Origin: Candidatus Methanophagales archaeon
Lineage (GTDB): Archaea > Halobacteriota > Syntropharchaeia > Alkanophagales > Methanospirareceae
Direction of reading: 5' to 3'
Length of the DNA: 34,338 bases
Assembly: GCA_017883965.1 (NCBI GenBank)
Contig: JAFNKG010000011.1
Coordinates: 11,191-45,528, forward strand
The notes below the pieces were generated by a model. It was not told the DNA's origin, did no database searches, and worked only from the letters and a program-made list of their open reading frames with translations. The position numbers were made by a program, and so were the translations under genes. Of this stretch, positions 15,650-23,663 are shown in pieces; within the stretch, counting starts at the first letter, position 1, and every line of letters begins with the position of its first letter.

Positions 15650-16936
15650 TCATATTGCAATACCTATCGTTTGAGCAATGACCTCCATACCTTTAAAGAA
15701 CCAATCTGGTAGAAACGTAATCAAGGTTATTATTACTACGGCGATGCAGATGAAGTTTGTGAGATTCGTTTTCCAACCAACGCCGAGTTCTCGTGCGAGC
15801 CTTAGATAATAAGGAATGGATATTGCGGAATTTATAACCATGAGCGCAACCAGCCAGATATACTCGGCTTTGACCAGCGAGAAGAGAATGAATAGTTTGC
15901 CCCAGAATCCCATGAGCGGAGGGAGACCGATGAAAGAGAAAGCAAGCATGTACATCATGGGTGAAAAAGCACCCTCGCTCTTTATCGCAGTGAAGAAACC
16001 TATCTTTCCGGCTGCATTCGCAAACAGCATGAGCAATGCCCCGGTCAATGCGAAAAAGAAGAATTCTGGCTTTATAATCACCACGACACATGCTAAAACA
16101 TACCCCATGTTAGCAACAGTGGAGTAAGCAAGGACTCTCGCGTGCTCTTTTGACGTCAATGCCCCTATATTCCCGGTAAACATGGATACCGTTGCGAGCA
16201 CCGCAGTGAATAAGGTTATTGAAACGGTCAGCGAGTTAGAAGTGCTAATCAATATTCTCAAAGCGACGATAAATGGAACGATTTTTGCGAGAGAGGCGAT
16301 GATGGACATCGGGATCGGGTCTGCACTTGTGAAAACATCCGGCACCCATTCGTGCAACGGTGCAACTCCTACTTCGATACTTAACCCCAGTACAAGCATC
16401 ACATAGCCAAGTATGTAGTAAAAGCGTAAGAGAGGCTGGTCTTCCCACAAGAGAACACCGTCGAACGCGTTTTTTGTATAAGCCAGGATAATAGCACCGA
16501 TTAAAAACAGAACGGTGGCTAAAACCATAAACGTAATATATTTGATACCAACCTCTACGTTTGCTCCTCCTTCCCTAACCATAACTAGGATATACGTTGG
16601 CACGGAAACGAGGACGAACGCTGCCAGAATCATAGCGAGGTCTTGTGTAGTAAAAATGTACAGGGTTGCAAGTGCCATCATCCCCACCAATCCATAGTCT
16701 ATACCCTGAATCACGCTCTTTATCGCTTTAAGCGAAACTAGGTTGATGATACCTATTGCAAAGATAAATGCACTATAATAGATGAGCTGGGGTGCTGAGA
16801 GTGAAACAGCCGAAAACGCAATTATAATTGCCACTACCGCACCATAGAATCCCAACTCGCGGTATTTGAAAGAGAAAACTGAACCAAGCGTCAGGATTAC
16901 TAAAGCCATAAGCATCATCATCGGCAATTCCATCAT
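15650..16936 (-). CDS. fqoN: F420H2 dehydrogenase antiporter-like subunit N
   Basis: 428 residues, ~13-14 membrane helices. Proton-antiporter signatures: GVAPLHEWVPDVFTSADPIPMS, ASLAKIVPFIVALR, ARVLAYSTVANMGYVL, and GLPPLMGFWGKLFIL. K218 (helix 8) and the Lys in GFWGKL (helix 12) are kept, but the helix-7 Lys, seven residues before the His of PLH, is Glu (E188), and the helix-5 Glu is Val (V108). In complex I these residues form the central proton route, so this subunit may translocate ions differently or only serve as a structural relay. ATG 16936 overlaps the fqoL stop by 4 bp, with GGGGTG just upstream. Confidence 0.92.
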   Translation of the reverse strand: MMELPMMMLMALVILTLGSVFSFKYRELGFYGAVVAIIIAFSAVSLSAPQLIYYSAFIFAIGIINLVSLKAIKSVIQGIDYGLVGMMALATLYIFTTQDLAMILAAFVLVSVPTYILVMVREGGANVEVGIKYITFMVLATVLFLIGAIILAYTKNAFDGVLLWEDQPLLRFYYILGYVMLVLGLSIEVGVAPLHEWVPDVFTSADPIPMSIIASLAKIVPFIVALRILISTSNSLTVSITLFTAVLATVSMFTGNIGALTSKEHARVLAYSTVANMGYVLACVVVIIKPEFFFFALTGALLMLFANAAGKIGFFTAIKSEGAFSPMMYMLAFSFIGLPPLMGFWGKLFILFSLVKAEYIWLVALMVINSAISIPYYLRLARELGVGWKTNLTNFICIAVVIITLITFLPDWFFKGMEVIAQTIGIAI

Positions 16937-18846
16937 AGCCCCACCCCCCCTATCGCAGCTAAAATGAGAACAATCATCACAAGACCAAGAACGATGTTGA
17001 TGTACCTACTAAGGTATCCAGTCTGAATAGCCCTGATTCCTTTTGAAATCCCTCCGAATAAACCCGGTATCACCTTCGTATTGAAGAGTCCATCTATCCC
17101 CCTGTTTCCGTACTCCTGGACGATATGAGAGACGAAAAAGCCTGTCTTCGGTAGAATGTAATCGTTAGCAAAGGGGAGATACATCCGGTCGTTGAAGAAA
17201 GTACCGATTTTCGAAAGGGCGCTTATTTGCGGTTTGTACAATGCTACCACATAAGCAATTAATACCGCGAAACCCACAGCAAACGACACTGGTGCGTAGC
17301 CCGCGTGGACAAATTCCGCAGTTTCATCGCTTTTGAAGATAAGGTAAATCAAAACGAAAAGCACGGAGACCATCATCGAGTAGCCGAGTTTCATCAACCC
17401 ACCGCCTTCTAAATGTTCATGGTGCGGTTTCTCGCCTTTTATGAAGTTCAGGCTGAGGAACTTCGCCATAATCCCTGCATAAACCAGAGATGTGAGAATT
17501 AGAAGGATAAGCGGTAAAAAGCCAAGGTCATGAACCAGGTGTTCCATGACTTCATCCATCCCAGACTTCACCCAGTAAGCGGTGAAAGGAGGCATTCCCA
17601 CGAGGAAGGTCGTAGCTACAAAGGTAACAATAAAGGCGGGTTTTATCCGCTTCCCGAACTCGAGACCACCGCATAAGAACCTGCTGTGTGTAGCATGAAT
17701 CAAATGGCCACTTACGAGGAATAAACTCGCTTTTGCAAATGCATGTACAGCCATATACCAGAACGCAACGAGCACGGCGAAATGCCCAACCCAGAAAGAA
17801 GCGGCTGCCGCTGCGAACATCAAACCAATGCTCGACATCGTAGATGATGCAAGCAGAACCTTCCTCTCGAGCATCCCTGATCCTGAAAGCGCGCCATACA
17901 ATCCGGATAGCAAGCCGACGAATAGGACAACGATATAAACAGGCTCAAGCCCTGAGACACCATGCAAGTGCCAGGGTTCAATATACCACGTAAGTTTGAT
18001 GAACACAAAAGCACCGGCGGCTACCATGGTCGCTGAGTGCAAGAGTGCGCTAACGGTCGTTGGACCGGTCATCGCAGTCATAAGCCACTCGCTGAAAGGA
18101 ACCTGCGCCGATTTTGTGAACAGACCCATGAGGATACAAAGCAGAAGAATTACTGTTCCCGCAGTGCCAATAGTTCCAAAAAGCACGCCCCATTCTATCT
18201 CTGATATATTGAGATTGCCTGCTAATACCCATATCGCTGCGATTGCTAAAAACATGGGCACATCGCCAAATCTTATGGTTGAGATTGCCCGCCACCCGCC
18301 AAAGCTCGGTGGCCAGCTCAGTTCAAGTGGTCCTACTTTCCTTTTTGGCATTCCGACGTATGTAATCTCGTCATCGTCCCTGAACCAATGCCCGATCAAA
18401 CCCCACGAAGCTGCTCCAAGTCCTTCCCAGCCTACAAACAGCAGGAACAGGTTATCACTATATACAACGAGGAGCATGGAAGCAGTGAAAAGGTTGAAGA
18501 AGAACCAGTACCACGAGGGTCTGTAATCCCCTTTCATATAGTCCAGGCCGTAAACTGCAATGAAAAACGCTATAACTGCTGTTATAACGCCCATGTATCT
18601 GCTTAAATAATCGCACATGAAAACAAAGTTTATCCCAAGCTCAGGAATCCACGCGTAAGTATATTGCTGGTTTTCAGGGAAAACGAAGAATATATAAAGG
18701 CTCATAACCACCGAAACGAAGATACCAAACACAGAAAGATAAGGCAGTTTCTCCGTCCATCCCTTACTCTTATATGCTAACGCAATGGGAATACTGCTGA
18801 CAACCGGAGCTAACAAAAGCAGCAGAAAAACAATCCATTCATTCAT
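16933..18846 (-). CDS. fqoL: F420H2 dehydrogenase antiporter-like subunit L
   Basis: 637 residues, the usual length for NuoL/FpoL with a C-terminal lateral helix. Conserved proton-path residues are present: E141 in LFVGWEGLGAASWGLIGHW, K245 in LFTKSAQVPFSEWLMTAMTGPTTVSALLHSATMVAAG, and a Lys in PPFTAYWVKSG near helix 12. This is the distal pump of the membrane arm; the long amphipathic helix toward the C-terminus (around 560-600) ties L, M and N together. A strong AGGAGGTG lies 7 nt upstream of the ATG, and the start overlaps the fqoM stop by 4 bp. Confidence 0.94.
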   Translation of the reverse strand: MNEWIVFLLLLLAPVVSSIPIALAYKSKGWTEKLPYLSVFGIFVSVVMSLYIFFVFPENQQYTYAWIPELGINFVFMCDYLSRYMGVITAVIAFFIAVYGLDYMKGDYRPSWYWFFFNLFTASMLLVVYSDNLFLLFVGWEGLGAASWGLIGHWFRDDDEITYVGMPKRKVGPLELSWPPSFGGWRAISTIRFGDVPMFLAIAAIWVLAGNLNISEIEWGVLFGTIGTAGTVILLLCILMGLFTKSAQVPFSEWLMTAMTGPTTVSALLHSATMVAAGAFVFIKLTWYIEPWHLHGVSGLEPVYIVVLFVGLLSGLYGALSGSGMLERKVLLASSTMSSIGLMFAAAAASFWVGHFAVLVAFWYMAVHAFAKASLFLVSGHLIHATHSRFLCGGLEFGKRIKPAFIVTFVATTFLVGMPPFTAYWVKSGMDEVMEHLVHDLGFLPLILLILTSLVYAGIMAKFLSLNFIKGEKPHHEHLEGGGLMKLGYSMMVSVLFVLIYLIFKSDETAEFVHAGYAPVSFAVGFAVLIAYVVALYKPQISALSKIGTFFNDRMYLPFANDYILPKTGFFVSHIVQEYGNRGIDGLFNTKVIPGLFGGISKGIRAIQTGYLSRYINIVLGLVMIVLILAAIGGVGL

Positions 18847-20336
18847 GGCATAACACCTCCTAACCCTAAACCGGGCATTGCGTTAAGCCCTTGAATTAAC
18901 GCTGTTGATAGCGGTGGGAACAGTAACAACACGGAAAGAATACCGATTATAAATAGCGGAACATAAAGGTATCCGCTTATTTCCAGCCTCTTTGTATCTT
19001 TCGGCTTGCCATAAAATACATTTCTTATCGTATAGAAACCGTACCAAACCGAAAGGATGAACATGAATATCACAGCAAGAATAATTGCTAAGCCTCCAGT
19101 CCAGCCAAGGAAAGATGGAGATCCCGATTTGAGAAACGTATCTACAACACCGCGTAATATGAAAAATTCGCCCAACATGCCGACGGTTAATATACCTCCA
19201 AGGTTCAGGAACCCGATCACGGCAGCATTTGAAATTGTCGGGATGGAATCGTGCAACCCGCCCATCTTACTAATGTCACGCAAACCGTGATGAACCGCTA
19301 TAATCCCACCCGCGCTCGAGAACAAGATTGACTTACCAAAAGCATGCGACATATATTGAATAACTAAGCCTATAAGCCCAAAAGGACCAAGACAGAGCGC
19401 TGCCAACATATACCCCATCTGCGATACCGTGGAATAAGCGAGCAGTCTTTTGAAGTCGGTCTGTTTGAAGACCGAAAACCCGGCGTAAATGCTTGAAAGT
19501 ATCGCATAAGCAAGTATATAGTTTCGATAAGTCACAATAAAGGAGTAATCTATTAGAGCAATCCTCAGCAAAACATACCCTGCCAGACCCACGGTTAATG
19601 GGCTTAGTAATGCACTCACCGGTGTAGGCGCTTCTGCATGAGCCCATGGAAGCCATACATGAGGTCCCAGGACGGGGAGCTCTATTACCATACCTACGAA
19701 GATAAACGCCCATGCAATCTTTCCGACCGTAGTTATTACTTTGATGTTTTCATCAGTGCTAAAAAGCGCAAGCGTGTCATTATTAATACCAATTATGAGG
19801 AACCCTGCCAGCGTAAGAACACCTGCAATTAAACTCCAGATCAGGTATAATTGACCCACCCACCTCCTGTTACCATACCCATAGAAGTAAATGAGGAGGA
19901 AAGCGGTAATCAGTGCGATTTCAAGGAAAACATACAGGAGAATGAGGTTTCCACTGTAAACGAGCCACAACATCGAAGCGGCATAGAGGTCGTATAAGAA
20001 TATATATTTTCTGAACTCTCCTTCTACACTGAGCTCCATCTCCTCAAACCTGTGCTTCATGTAGGGTAGAGCGAAAAGCGCGACCATTGCGGAAACGATA
20101 CAAATAGTAAGTCCAAACGCGTGTGATATAAAGTCAAAGTTAAGGGAAATCTCACCTATTGGCGGCGAAAACGTCGTTAGATGGATATCCGCACAGCCAT
20201 TGAAAATACAGTAGAGTATAGCAAAAAAAGGGAGCATAAAGGACAATGATGAAAGATACGTTGCTTTCTTGGGTGCTAAAAGCGGTGCTAAACATGCTAC
20301 AAGTAAGGGTAAGAGCAGGAAGTAAAGCATCATCAT
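18843..20336 (-). CDS. fqoM: F420H2 dehydrogenase antiporter-like subunit M
   Basis: 497 residues, ~14 membrane helices. Family segments are LLYVFLEIALI (E139, the helix-5 Glu), VIELPVLGPHVWLPWAHAEAPTPVSALLSPL, FKRLLAYSTVSQMGYML, and GMLGEFFILRG (helix-12 Glu). The position of the key helix-7 Lys, seven residues before the His of GPHVW, is occupied by E219, and the helix-8 Lys is replaced by Gly (G250). It is otherwise an intact middle antiporter-like subunit. Three ATGs in a row begin the gene; GGTGAT lies 5 nt before the first, which overlaps the fqoK stop by 4 bp. Confidence 0.92.
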   Translation of the reverse strand: MMMLYFLLLPLLVACLAPLLAPKKATYLSSLSFMLPFFAILYCIFNGCADIHLTTFSPPIGEISLNFDFISHAFGLTICIVSAMVALFALPYMKHRFEEMELSVEGEFRKYIFLYDLYAASMLWLVYSGNLILLYVFLEIALITAFLLIYFYGYGNRRWVGQLYLIWSLIAGVLTLAGFLIIGINNDTLALFSTDENIKVITTVGKIAWAFIFVGMVIELPVLGPHVWLPWAHAEAPTPVSALLSPLTVGLAGYVLLRIALIDYSFIVTYRNYILAYAILSSIYAGFSVFKQTDFKRLLAYSTVSQMGYMLAALCLGPFGLIGLVIQYMSHAFGKSILFSSAGGIIAVHHGLRDISKMGGLHDSIPTISNAAVIGFLNLGGILTVGMLGEFFILRGVVDTFLKSGSPSFLGWTGGLAIILAVIFMFILSVWYGFYTIRNVFYGKPKDTKRLEISGYLYVPLFIIGILSVLLLFPPLSTALIQGLNAMPGLGLGGVMP

Positions 20337-20659
20337 ACTCTATCACCCCCTATGGTAATCGCACTTGTGTGAATATCCTTCTTCTGTTTGTCAAGTATGG
20401 TAATCGCCGAGATTAAAACTAAAAGTTCGCCGCTGCTCGTGAAAATCGTGATGATTGCGATACCGAATGCGGTATTAGCAAGGAAAGCAACAGAGAAGAG
20501 CGGGATCAAAGCCATAAACACGGCACCAAACATCAGCTCCAGTGATATAAGAAGCCGGATTACATCTTTACTTGAAATCGCTGCAAGGTATCCTACGAGT
20601 AGGATTGCAAATGATGTGGCATAGATTACCGATACACTCATTATATCAATTGCGGGCAT
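20333..20659 (-). CDS. fqoK: F420H2 dehydrogenase membrane subunit K
   Basis: 108 residues, three membrane helices. The two conserved membrane Glu residues of NuoK are present: E41 in LLISLELMFGA and E78 in SSGELLVLISA. These contribute to the proton path between subunits J and N. The hydrophilic C-terminal tail is short. The ATG directly abuts the TGA of fqoJ, with GGAG 6 nt before it inside fqoJ, indicating translational coupling. Confidence 0.9.
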   Translation of the reverse strand: MPAIDIMSVSVIYATSFAILLVGYLAAISSKDVIRLLISLELMFGAVFMALIPLFSVAFLANTAFGIAIITIFTSSGELLVLISAITILDKQKKDIHTSAITIGGDRV

Positions 20660-21148
20660 TCAGCTCTCCGTCCCCCCTATCCCTATTTTTAAGACCGATA
20701 ACAGCAGAAGCACAACGAGCGACATCAGAAATAAGATGAGCAAAAGGGGTTCAGTAATGGGTTCAGTAGCGGATATAAAATTTATAAGTTCAAATTCAAA
20801 CGTGCTGGAATATGCAGATTGCGGAGTGAGCCTGTAAATGGAGAAGCCTATGACAAAAGCGGTTATAACTACCGGCAGCGTCCATACCCATGAAAACTGT
20901 CTTTCCGGGGCTGCTCTATACGTTGCCGCAAGCGCCACTGTTACTATACCAATCGCACCCACGAATATAAACACGATTAAAACGAAAACCGGCTGTAAGT
21001 CAAAAAGGGCATAAACGCTTGCTACAAAAACCAATGTTATAGACATGAACAGCGATGCGTAAAAATTGTCCTTGCTGAGCAAAACCCCTAAGGAGAATAA
21101 CACGGCTGCCCCCACAAGGGCTGACAACAGCAACATTTCCACACTCAT
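20660..21148 (-). CDS. fqoJ: F420H2 dehydrogenase membrane subunit J
   Basis: 162 residues, five predicted membrane helices. The helix-3 segment VLIVFIFVGAIGIVTVALAATY resembles the Gly-rich helix of NuoJ (usual form YAGAIxVLFLF) that changes between alpha and pi-bulge forms during turnover in complex I. This is the first gene of the operon, which continues without real gaps to fqoF. There is no Shine-Dalgarno before ATG 21148; a TATA-like element centred ~27 bp upstream suggests a leaderless transcript start for the whole operon. Confidence 0.88.
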   Translation of the reverse strand: MSVEMLLLSALVGAAVLFSLGVLLSKDNFYASLFMSITLVFVASVYALFDLQPVFVLIVFIFVGAIGIVTVALAATYRAAPERQFSWVWTLPVVITAFVIGFSIYRLTPQSAYSSTFEFELINFISATEPITEPLLLILFLMSLVVLLLLSVLKIGIGGTES

Positions 21149-21169
21149 GGATTCAAAAATCTAAACACT

Positions 21170-21188
21170 CAGTTAAAAAACTTTCGGT
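21170..21188 (-). promoter_or_regulatory. BRE/TATA-like promoter of the fqo operon
   Basis: The minus-strand sequence ACCGAAAGTTTTTTAACTG reads as a purine-rich BRE (CGAAAG) followed by a T/A-rich TATA element, centred about 27 bp before the fqoJ ATG. A very similar sequence, ACCGTAAAGTTTTAAAGC, lies about 32 bp upstream of the DUF39-CBS gene. Confidence 0.5.
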
Positions 21189-21218
21189 TTTTTCGTGAGG
21201 TTACTTCACTCTTCACTC

Positions 21219-22208
21219 TCAAACTCGATTTTCTATTCTTTCCGCAGTTAAGTCAGTAATGAGCTGGAGTTTTGACTTCGCTTCCGAATCTTCAAGCCCT
21301 GCAATACACTTTTTCGCATTATTTACGAGTTCATTAGAAAGCTGAAGCGCGTAGTCAATCGAGCCGGAATTTACAAAAATTTCCCGCACTCTATCAATAT
21401 CAAAACCGTCAAACTCTCTTTTCCTTGTCAGTATCCCTTTTATATATTCCCTTTCTGAAGGTTTTGAATGGTTTAATGCGTGAATGACAAGAATAGTTCT
21501 CTCTCCATTTTTAATGTCCAATCCAACTGGCTTTCCTGTTCTCGCCGGGTCGCCGCAAATATCTAAAATATCATCCTGAATCTGGAACGCAATCCCTAAA
21601 TTTTTACCATAGTTACGAAGCCCCTCGATTTCTACTTCGCTTCCACCGCCAAGCACGGCACCTGCTTCTGTGCTCGCCATAAATGTAGAAGCAGTTTTCA
21701 GTTCCGCTACCTCCATGTAAGATTGCTCTGTCGCCTCCTGTAAGGTTCTTAACGTGAACTCCAGATACTGTCCCATAGCGATGTCAGAAACAGCACTCGA
21801 GACCAAACCCACGACTTCCGGCACTCCGCACCTTGAAAGCATCTCGCAGGAAAGCCCAAACAAGAAATCACCGATGACTATCGCCTTCTTTTCGCCATAC
21901 CTCGCAGGATTAGAAGGGTTTCTCCTTCGTATGTGATTCTCATCTATAATATCATCATGAACCAGAGAAGCGTTATGGAGTAGTTCAATCGCTATTGCAG
22001 TGAACAAAGCTTTTTCCCGTGAGCCACCAACCGCCTCCGCGGATAGAAGGCATATAATAGGACGCAGTCGCTTCCCACCTGTATCTTTTATATAGTTCAG
22101 CGCATCGTATAAAATCTTATTTGAGCACCCCTGCATCTTTTGCTCGATAACCTCCCCCATCTTGCAGTTGAAGTACTGCACCTCTTCTTGAAACTCCTTC
22201 TCTTTCAT
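21219..22208 (-). CDS. polyprenyl diphosphate synthase (long-chain type likely)
   Basis: 329 residues from ATG 22208; an in-frame TTG 15 bp upstream is less likely. Trans-prenyltransferase motifs: GGKRLRP, first Asp-rich motif SLVHDDIIDE (D85-D89), and second FQIQDDILDICGD (D212-D216). The enzyme condenses isopentenyl diphosphate onto an allylic primer. The residue five before the first Asp is Ala (NASLVHDD), as in long-chain synthases for quinone tails, whereas farnesyl/geranylgeranyl synthases usually have an aromatic residue there. It could still be the geranylgeranyl synthase for archaeal lipids. It ends 70 bp upstream of fqoJ on the same strand, so a link to quinone synthesis is an attractive inference. 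Confidence 0.88.
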   Translation of the reverse strand: MKEKEFQEEVQYFNCKMGEVIEQKMQGCSNKILYDALNYIKDTGGKRLRPIICLLSAEAVGGSREKALFTAIAIELLHNASLVHDDIIDENHIRRRNPSNPARYGEKKAIVIGDFLFGLSCEMLSRCGVPEVVGLVSSAVSDIAMGQYLEFTLRTLQEATEQSYMEVAELKTASTFMASTEAGAVLGGGSEVEIEGLRNYGKNLGIAFQIQDDILDICGDPARTGKPVGLDIKNGERTILVIHALNHSKPSEREYIKGILTRKREFDGFDIDRVREIFVNSGSIDYALQLSNELVNNAKKCIAGLEDSEAKSKLQLITDLTAERIENRV

Positions 22209-22393
22209 TTCAATTACATTCAATTACAATTTCCATTCCATATTAATAAAACCCTCTTATAAAAAGACACCTTATTTGTATGCCATAATACTACCAAACC
22301 CTGAGGTATGGCAATAGCTAATAGAATAGGCAACATACAGAATTTTCGAGTAGCTGGATAACTTAATACCGCATCCACTACCTGCACTGGACT
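22209..22393. other. AT-rich intergenic stretch, no gene seen
   Basis: Together with the small frame at 22394-22513 this fills the 375-bp gap between the prenyl synthase and the radical SAM gene. It contains TATA-like sequences on the minus strand (TTTTATAAG near 22260; TTTATTAATATGG near 22243) that could start the prenyl synthase transcript. No RNA gene or repeat is visible. Confidence 0.4.
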
Positions 22394-22513
22394 TCAAATC
22401 TGCACCATTATCGCAATCACCGAACCAACCATTATCAGCACCAATAATATACCTATTATCGCTCTCTGCCATCTCCCAGTACCTTTCTTCTTTACTCTTT
22501 TCTTTTTCACCAT
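22394..22513 (-). CDS. possible 39-residue single-span membrane peptide
   Basis: ATG 22513 opens a frame that starts MVKKKRVKKKGTGRWQRA, followed by the hydrophobic span IIGILLVLIMVGSVIAIMV and TGA. A very basic N-terminus directly before one strong membrane helix is the layout of a small N-in membrane protein, and is unlikely to arise in random AT-rich DNA. The frame after the TGA stays open for 57 more codons, so it could also be the N-terminus of a decayed longer gene. No strong Shine-Dalgarno is present. It lies 70 bp downstream of the radical SAM gene on the same strand and could be the last gene of that unit. I do not recognise a family. Confidence 0.45.
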   Translation of the reverse strand: MVKKKRVKKKGTGRWQRAIIGILLVLIMVGSVIAIMVQI

Positions 22514-22583
22514 CTTTTCTTTTTATCCCCAGACCTTCTTTTTATTTCTTTGGTAAAGCTCTCTTTTGTAAAGAAAGGTTTGT

Positions 22584-23663
22584 TTACTCGAAGTCCGGCA
22601 ACGCCGAACAAGCCCGGCAACGCACACACCCAGCCTTATTCTTACTCCAGCTCACTCCGTTATCATGCAATATCCCTGCTACCTCCTCGTATATGTAACG
22701 CATCCTATCAGGGCTTGGTGGTTTCTCATTTTCCATATCAGACCCGGGTATAGGACGCAGAGGCACGATGAACGGATAAACGCCAAGTTCGGCTAACATC
22801 CTGCTACCCTCTATGATAGATTCATCGCTCTCTCCCATTCCTGCAATTACGTAACTGCTGACTTGACAATCGCCGAAAATCTCCACGCTTCGCTTCCACG
22901 CTTCTATGTATTCCTGAAGCGGTATATCAGCCTTGCATAAAGCCACTTCTTCCAGCACTTCTCTGTCAAAGCTTTCCACATGGATTCCCACGGTATCCAC
23001 AGCATCATAAAGAACGTCTATCATACTGAACTCCTCCGGCGGTTCAAACTGAGCATGGATAGGCAATCCCGTTGCTTCTTTTATCGCTCTTGCAGTTTCC
23101 GCAAGGTGATTTATACCCTTGTCGGGAGTGGATGTCGTGCCCGTGGTAAGCGTCACGTGCTTCACGTGGTCCAATTTCTTCGCCATGAGTGCCACTTCTG
23201 CAAGTTGTTCCGGCTTCTTCTTCGCTATTGTCGCACCACTTTTCAGCGAGAGTTCGATTGCACAGAACTTACACCTCTTCGGCGTGTTCCAGTACACGCA
23301 AGTTTGTATCGTTGTAGTGGCTAAGCAATTACTTCCATGCAGAAGTGCGATTTTATTATATGGTATGCCATCTTCAGTCCTTAACTCCTGAAACTTTGCA
23401 TGCGGGAATCTCACTTGAGTAATTCGCTCATCAGCACTCTTGATTACATATTTTCCTTCCTCTTTTTCTACTTCAATGCTATAAGGCGACATAGAAACGA
23501 ACCAGCTCTGTGTTGGAACGTTTGCTACCGTATTGCCGAAGAGGAACATCCCGCCAGCGGCAGGACCCGCACCACCTTTCCTGCCTTTATTCACGCCTGC
23601 AAAAGAGACTTGTGCGCCCAAGCATAGCAACTCCACCTTCAAATCCTTAGTTTCCATTGCCAT
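22584..23663 (-). CDS. radical SAM protein with unusual cluster spacing (MSMEG_0568-like)
   Basis: 359 residues. The likely SAM cluster motif is C122-x8-C131-x2-C134 (TCVYWNTPKRCKFCAI), not the canonical Cx3Cx2C. Radical SAM barrel elements follow: HVTLTTGTTSTPDKG, LPIHAQFEPPE, DTVGIHVESFDREVLE, SSYVIAGMGESDESI, VPLRPIPGSDM. The C-terminus carries a second Cys set, CVRCRACS (C346, C349, C352), perhaps for an auxiliary cluster. This fits the group named MSMEG_0568-family radical SAM proteins; reaction unknown. The gene overlaps the 3' end of the DUF39-CBS gene by 25 bp (19 bp if the second ATG at 23657, better spaced from AGGAAG, is used), so they are translationally coupled. Confidence 0.82.
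   Translation of the reverse strand: MAMETKDLKVELLCLGAQVSFAGVNKGRKGGAGPAAGGMFLFGNTVANVPTQSWFVSMSPYSIEVEKEEGKYVIKSADERITQVRFPHAKFQELRTEDGIPYNKIALLHGSNCLATTTIQTCVYWNTPKRCKFCAIELSLKSGATIAKKKPEQLAEVALMAKKLDHVKHVTLTTGTTSTPDKGINHLAETARAIKEATGLPIHAQFEPPEEFSMIDVLYDAVDTVGIHVESFDREVLEEVALCKADIPLQEYIEAWKRSVEIFGDCQVSSYVIAGMGESDESIIEGSRMLAELGVYPFIVPLRPIPGSDMENEKPPSPDRMRYIYEEVAGILHDNGVSWSKNKAGCVRCRACSALPDFE

Noticed and set aside
17996-18526. 176-codon plus-strand frame opposite fqoL
   Set aside because: Shadow of a conserved membrane subunit; no ribosome binding site and no recognisable domain.
22224-22513. Selenocysteine or stop readthrough joining the 39-residue frame to the following 57 open codons
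   Set aside because: No SECIS-like structure was recognised, and the downstream segment has no convincing protein pattern.
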